Shown one piece after another: positions 59,929-64,000 of a stretch of DNA of 64,000 nt; position 1 is the stretch's first letter, and every line of letters starts with the position of its first letter. The position numbers and the translations under genes were made by a program. The notes below the pieces were generated by a model, which did no database searches, was not told where the DNA came from, and worked only from the letters and a program-made list of their open reading frames with translations. Source of the stretch: Litsea cubeba (lineage: Eukaryota > Streptophyta > Magnoliopsida > Laurales > Lauraceae); assembly GCA_012931725.1 (NCBI GenBank), contig CM022948.1, positions 109,726,477-109,790,476 on the forward strand, given 5' to 3'.

Positions 59929-61208
59929 TATATTAGGGAGAATTTGACGATTTTTTTCATATATGCCCACCATTCCCCCGCATACTCAATTACTCATCAT
60001 TTTGCAATGACTTTGCATCATCAGACCGAGTCCCACCAGGTCCATGAAATTGTTATCACTTGAACATGATCTGCTTTTCCGTCTTCTGGTTTTTGCTGCT
60101 TACTTGGCTCTGTGGCTAAGTTGGAGAGGAGAGGAGTTCTATGGGCTCATAAATCTATAATTGTTATCACTTTTTCTCTGACAATTACAAAGATATCCCT
60201 CTCTTTTTAGATGATTACATTTGCTACTCAATTTTTCTGTGAATTGTGAAGAGGAGGCCTGCATCGTGAGAATTACAAATAACACCCTCTTGTCGAATGT
60301 CAAGTCGGTTGTCTAAACACGATCCTCAATGTACGTATGGGCCGGGCTCAAAGCAAGCCAAAGCCCTTAAGAGGGCCTACAGTACCTAGGCCCTTGCTCT
60401 ACCATTGTAGGCGAGGGCAGAGCCAAGCCTATCTCCACGGTTGAAAGGGAAGAAAATAAACCTTTAATTTTTTTTTTCTTCCTATAATACAACCGGGCAC
60501 CTAATATAATAGAGATTCTACAGGCCTATTGGTAAAAGTGAAACCTAATCTAGGGGGTAAAAGTAGGAGATTGGTTTTCACACACTAGAGTCCACACAGA
60601 ATACCACAAGTGAAAAATTCATCCAAGTATAAATCTGACGTTAATCCTCCATTTATATCCGAGATTGATAAAATACAATGCATGAAATTCTCATTAATTA
60701 AATCCTGGATAAACAAATAGATCCTATATAAAAGAAAAAAGAAAAAACTTGCCTTGTTTATTTATTTACTGCGATATGGCATTAAGATTTTGTAGCACTT
60801 CATTTTTCAGGCAGTGGGCAAGAGGTGGGCTATTTGAGTTGAATTTTGAATACGAGGGTAAGCATTACAACCAATAATTAAAGAAAAGTGATCCCAATAT
60901 TCTATTAAGAACCCACAAATCACGTAAGAATCATTCTCAATAAATTCACATATATTTTCAAATAAATCTATATATATATATATAAATTGTATCTAAATAA
61001 ACCATTCAAAAACATATATATATCACATAAAATCTTATATAACTTATTTACGTAAAAATTAGATAAGAACCCACGTAAAAGCCATGCTCAAAATGAACCC
61101 ACAGAAATAAAAGAAAAAAAAAGAGTCCACATTAGAATCGCACAGTAAAAACTAATAAAAGAATTAACATAGCAAGCCAAATAAATGTACATGTAAATAT
61201 TTAAGAGT
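59929..61208. other. intergenic, nothing recognised
   Basis: AT-rich, with some GGCC-type MITE debris (60340-60440) and a TA run near 60970. No gene. Confidence 0.5.
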
Positions 61209-61310
61209 AATGCTACGTGGACATACTTTTTGGCATGAATCTTGGACAAACCCCTATATTATAGGGGTTTGTCCAAGATTCATGCCAAAAAATATGTACA
61301 AGTAGACATT
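61209..61310. repeat. near-perfect hairpin (foldback MITE)
   Basis: Two ~38-bp arms (61224-61259 region and 61260-61297) pair with one mismatch across a loop of almost nothing, with further weaker pairing outward. Core word GGCATGAATCTTGGACAAAC and its complement. It lies about 160 bp upstream of the eL27 promoter duplication. Confidence 0.85.
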
Positions 61311-61465
61311 TTAAATATTTAATAACTAGTAAAAACTAAAAGGGGCTGAGCCAGGTCTAGTATTGTCCAAGCCCGGCCCTTAAATTTACAGGCCCACAAG
61401 AAATTTGGCCAAGTCCACACGTGCCAAAAACTCTATGTGGCGATCCATATAAAAATCAAAATGGG

Positions 61466-61596
61466 CATTTTGGTAAACTTGCCTCCCAGCTTCACATAAC
61501 ACATGTATAAAACCCTCATTTCTAGGGTTGCCCATTTTGGTAAACTTGCCTCCCAGCTTCACATAACACATGTATAAAACCCTCATTTCTAGGGTT
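61466..61596 (+). promoter_or_regulatory. tandemly duplicated core promoter of the eL27 gene
   Basis: A 64-bp segment (61466-61529) recurs at 61533-61596 without a mismatch (period 67). Each copy holds a TATA box (TATAAAA, 61506-61512 and 61573-61579) directly followed by a telo-box-like AAACCCT and then CTAGGGTT. Telo-boxes are common in plant ribosomal protein promoters. Confidence 0.9.
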
Positions 61597-61626
61597 TTAA
61601 CCCTACACAAGCAGCAGCAGCGGCCA

Positions 61627-61681
61627 TAGAGAGAGAGAGAGAGAGAGAGAGAGATTGAGAAGAAGAAGAAGAAGAAGCAGC
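61627..61681 (+). repeat. GA and AGA/GCA microsatellites in the eL27 leader
   Basis: (GA)n at 61629-61653 followed by GAA and CAG triplets, just upstream of the ATG; probably part of the 5' UTR. Confidence 0.85.
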
Positions 61682-61706
61682 AGCAGCAGAAGCACAGAAG
61701 AAGAAG

Positions 61707-62114
61707 ATGGTGAAGTTTCTGAAGCCGAACAAGGCTGTGATCGTGTTGCAGGGCCGATTCGCCGGTCGGAAGGCCGTCATCATCCGATCCTTCGACGAAG
61801 GAACGAGGGAGCGGCCGTACGGGCACTGCCTGGTGGCGGGGATCGCCAAGTACCCTAAGAAGGTGATCCGAAAGGACTCTGCAAAGAAGACGGCGAAGAA
61901 ATCAAGGGTGAAGGCCTTCATAAAGCTTGTGAACTACAACCACATCATGCCCACTCGCTACACCCTCGACGTCGATCTCAAGGACGTCGTCACCGTCGAC
62001 GCCCTCCAGTCCCGCGACAAGAAGATCACCGCCGCCAAGGAGACCAAGGCCAGGCTCGAGGAGCGATTCAAGACCGGCAAGAACAGGTGGTTCTTCACCA
62101 AGCTCAGGTTCTAG
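61707..62114 (+). CDS. RPL27: 60S ribosomal protein L27 (eL27), 135 aa, intronless
   Basis: A single exon with the full family length. It begins MVKFLKPNKAVIVLQGR (KOW-type start) and shows the eL27 order: RPYGHCLVAGI, KYPKKVIRKDSAKK, a VKAFIKLVNYNHIMPTRY block, and the ending GKNRWFFTKLRF. eL27 is a structural part of the large cytosolic ribosomal subunit. Codon use is GC-rich compared with the flanks, as in highly expressed genes. Plant eL27 genes are usually intronless, so this need not be a retrocopy; the promoter with TATA and telo-boxes supports a working gene. Confidence 0.97.
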   Translation: MVKFLKPNKAVIVLQGRFAGRKAVIIRSFDEGTRERPYGHCLVAGIAKYPKKVIRKDSAKKTAKKSRVKAFIKLVNYNHIMPTRYTLDVDLKDVVTVDALQSRDKKITAAKETKARLEERFKTGKNRWFFTKLRF

Positions 62115-63257
62115 ATCTCATGGTCTTCCTCTTTCCTCTTATTCTAGATCTCATTTAGGCGCTATTTTGAATTTTCTATTTTCTTCCATTCTAGTTTGGT
62201 AGAATTGCTGGGTTATTGGTTTTTTAGCCATAATTGCGATGATTGTGAGTTGAACTTTGTTGTCATTCTGGTGGTAATTTTGATTCTTAGATGTTTTGGA
62301 GATGATGGTGTCTTTCTAGGGTATATAAATTAATTAAGAGTTCTCAAACCCAACTTTCCCATCTAAGGTGGATGATTGTTTAAAAGGTTATTGGAATTGG
62401 CATTCTCTTTGCTATTATTCAAGAAGAAGTGCAACATCTGTTGTTGTTGTTGTTTTAAATCCCATTATTTAAATTTCAGCGCCAATATATACTAGCTTGA
62501 TTCTTGAAAGAGTTGGAAACAGTGTCCTTGTTGTTTGTGAATATCATCTTATGTTGAATGGAGTGAGTGGAGAAGAGGGGTTGGCTTGCCATTGATAGCT
62601 TTTGAGGGGTTACAATTGGTTCCTTCTTAGTAAGTTGTGATGTTGATTTGGAGAACTAGATGCCTTGTTGAGAGAAGTTATCAAAGCTAAATTGGTTTTG
62701 AAAGGAAAGATGATTGGGGCTAGGAATGAAACAATTATTTATTTATTTTTTTGTTCTAAAATAAGATGGGGCACTTTTAAATGCAGTATGGTGGAGCACA
62801 AGTAGAGCATTTCTTCAAGTGCTCTAGGGTGGAGAATGGTGATAATGTGTGTTAGTTGTTACATTTCTTCGCCATCGTCTCCTTGGTCTTTTCTTCTTCA
62901 GTCCAGTTGGGATGAAGAATGAAGCTGAATTAACCCCTGTAAGGGAGTTGTGGAGGATTCTTAGATGGGGCATTTGATCATTGAGAGTGATTCTTTCAAT
63001 GCAATTTGCAGGGCCTTTTTGAGCACTAACGGGTCCTGAAAAGTTTCCATTCAGTTTGAATGAGATGTGGGACATTTTCTCGTGGATGTCAATGAGGTAG
63101 CCAGGAATTTTGTATCAAGATCCATCTCCAAACATCAGTTTTGCAAGTTCAGTTTATTTGCTAGTCTCATCAGCTCCTGCATGATCTGACCCTTAGAACT
63201 AGCTGCCCCCGAGTTCAGATTTTATGAATCCATTGAATCTGAATCTGCCTTAGTAAG
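62115..63257. other. 3' flank of eL27, no further gene
   Basis: The first few hundred bases are probably 3' UTR. An antisense frame of about 80 codons (62824-63075) has no recognisable family. Confidence 0.55.
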
Positions 63258-63430
63258 GGCCCGTTTCTTTACAAGAATTCTTGGAATTCATGTCTGCTGG
63301 AATTTACAGAATTCGAGGTGCTAGAATTTTGAAATGCTGCTGAATCCTGATATTCCTGAATTCCCTGTTTCTTTCATACTGGAATTCCTATCTGAGAATT
63401 TCATCCAACCTGAATTCCATAAATTCCGTT
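63258..63430. mobile_element. MITE-like fragment with GGGCCCGTTTCTTT end
   Basis: GGGCCCGTTTCTTTAC followed by GAATTCTTGGAATTC words resembles the ends at 9508-9825 and 43182-43480. Right end not found. Confidence 0.35.
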
Positions 63431-64000
63431 TCATAACTACTTGAGTTTCTAAGTGGATTTCTATATATTTATGCATTATATGTATGCTTATATAAGGCTA
63501 AAATATTCATGAATATAACAACCATTATAAATCTCAACCAATATGAGCCAAAGTAACATCCACCATAATGCCAAAATTCTTAAGAAAAGATCATATCATA
63601 TCATATTAACTTATAAAAACTACACCAAATCGGATATGGTATGATCTGATGCAGATCAAATCAGGCCAAGGCTGGCCATAGGGTTAATGACGAGGATCTC
63701 ATGCAGTCACGATTCACAAAGGTTGGCCAAAAGAGGTTCCTTCCTCGGAATAACACATGGCCAGAGGAGATCAGTGGGGAAGAAGATTACCGGATCTCCT
63801 TTCCATCAAAACACTTTAGAAAAAAAAAAGCATGCAACAAGATGGAAGAAAAATGAAAAAATAAATCAGGTGAGGAAGAGGAGTTCAGAGGAAGAAGATT
63901 ACCGGATCTGATTTTTGTGCAGTCACATAGAATAGAAGATGACAATCGACCGTTGGGAGAACCGGAGTTCTATCGGAATGCCTAGAGTTGCAAACGAAGT
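63431..64000. other. window end, nothing recognised
   Basis: AT-rich then mixed sequence; the word GAAGAAGATTACCGGATCT occurs twice (about 63780 and 63892). No gene supported. Confidence 0.5.

Noticed and set aside
61209..61310. Calling the hairpin a microRNA gene
   Set aside because: Arms are almost perfectly paired with no normal loop; more like a foldback MITE. No small-RNA evidence available.

Overview
This window is nuclear DNA of a flowering plant with a repeat-rich genome. Evidence for a plant: short spliced plant genes with GT-AG introns (a BOI-type RING E3 ligase, two PP2-A phloem lectins, a CYSTM peptide), an intronless eL27 gene, a Tat-lineage Ty3/gypsy element with the plant-specific second RNase H, an Au-type SINE, and many MITEs. 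I cannot name the family or species from sequence alone.

Layout. 1-10011: gene-free; a SINE-like remnant, two copies of a GTGAGAAC-type MITE, a 3.7 kb inverted-repeat element (4683-8378) and a GTTTCTTT-type MITE. 10017-23104: a complete, very young Tat-lineage LTR retrotransposon with 929-bp LTRs that I see differing at two positions, a CATGG target duplication, gag-pro-pol with one frame break, ten copies of a 105-bp tandem repeat, and on the opposite strand a three-exon ORF of 767 codons plus a possible second antisense transcription unit. 24278-25494: BOI-related E3 ligase on the minus strand, convergent with the retroelement. 25495-36398: intergenic, with two SINEs. 36399-37521: PP2-A9/A10-like gene. 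37881-38808: TIR element with an 8-bp target duplication. 38968-42008: probable long solo LTR. 42-48 kb: intergenic, with SINEs and TA-flanked MITEs. 48215-49117: second PP2 gene (181 aa). 50409-52774: a small hAT-like element and a TRIM fragment. 54259-55124: solo LTR related to the big Tat element (TSD ACATT), about 0.6 kb upstream of a CYSTM gene (55717-56475). 57592-59920: three TIR elements in a row. 61707-62114: eL27 gene with a tandemly duplicated core promoter and a long near-perfect hairpin upstream.

How the parts relate. The host genes do not form a pathway. The two PP2 genes are same-strand paralogues sharing a phase-2 intron position. Several host genes are bordered by mobile DNA close to their regulatory regions: LTR reading toward the BOI-like gene in antisense, solo LTR upstream of CYSTM, MITE/(TA)n block just upstream of PP2-2, hairpin upstream of eL27. 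The least conventional content is the antisense half of the Tat element (18.1-21.6 kb) and its 105-bp array. All exon calls are by eye from splice signals, frame consistency and family resemblance; no search was run.
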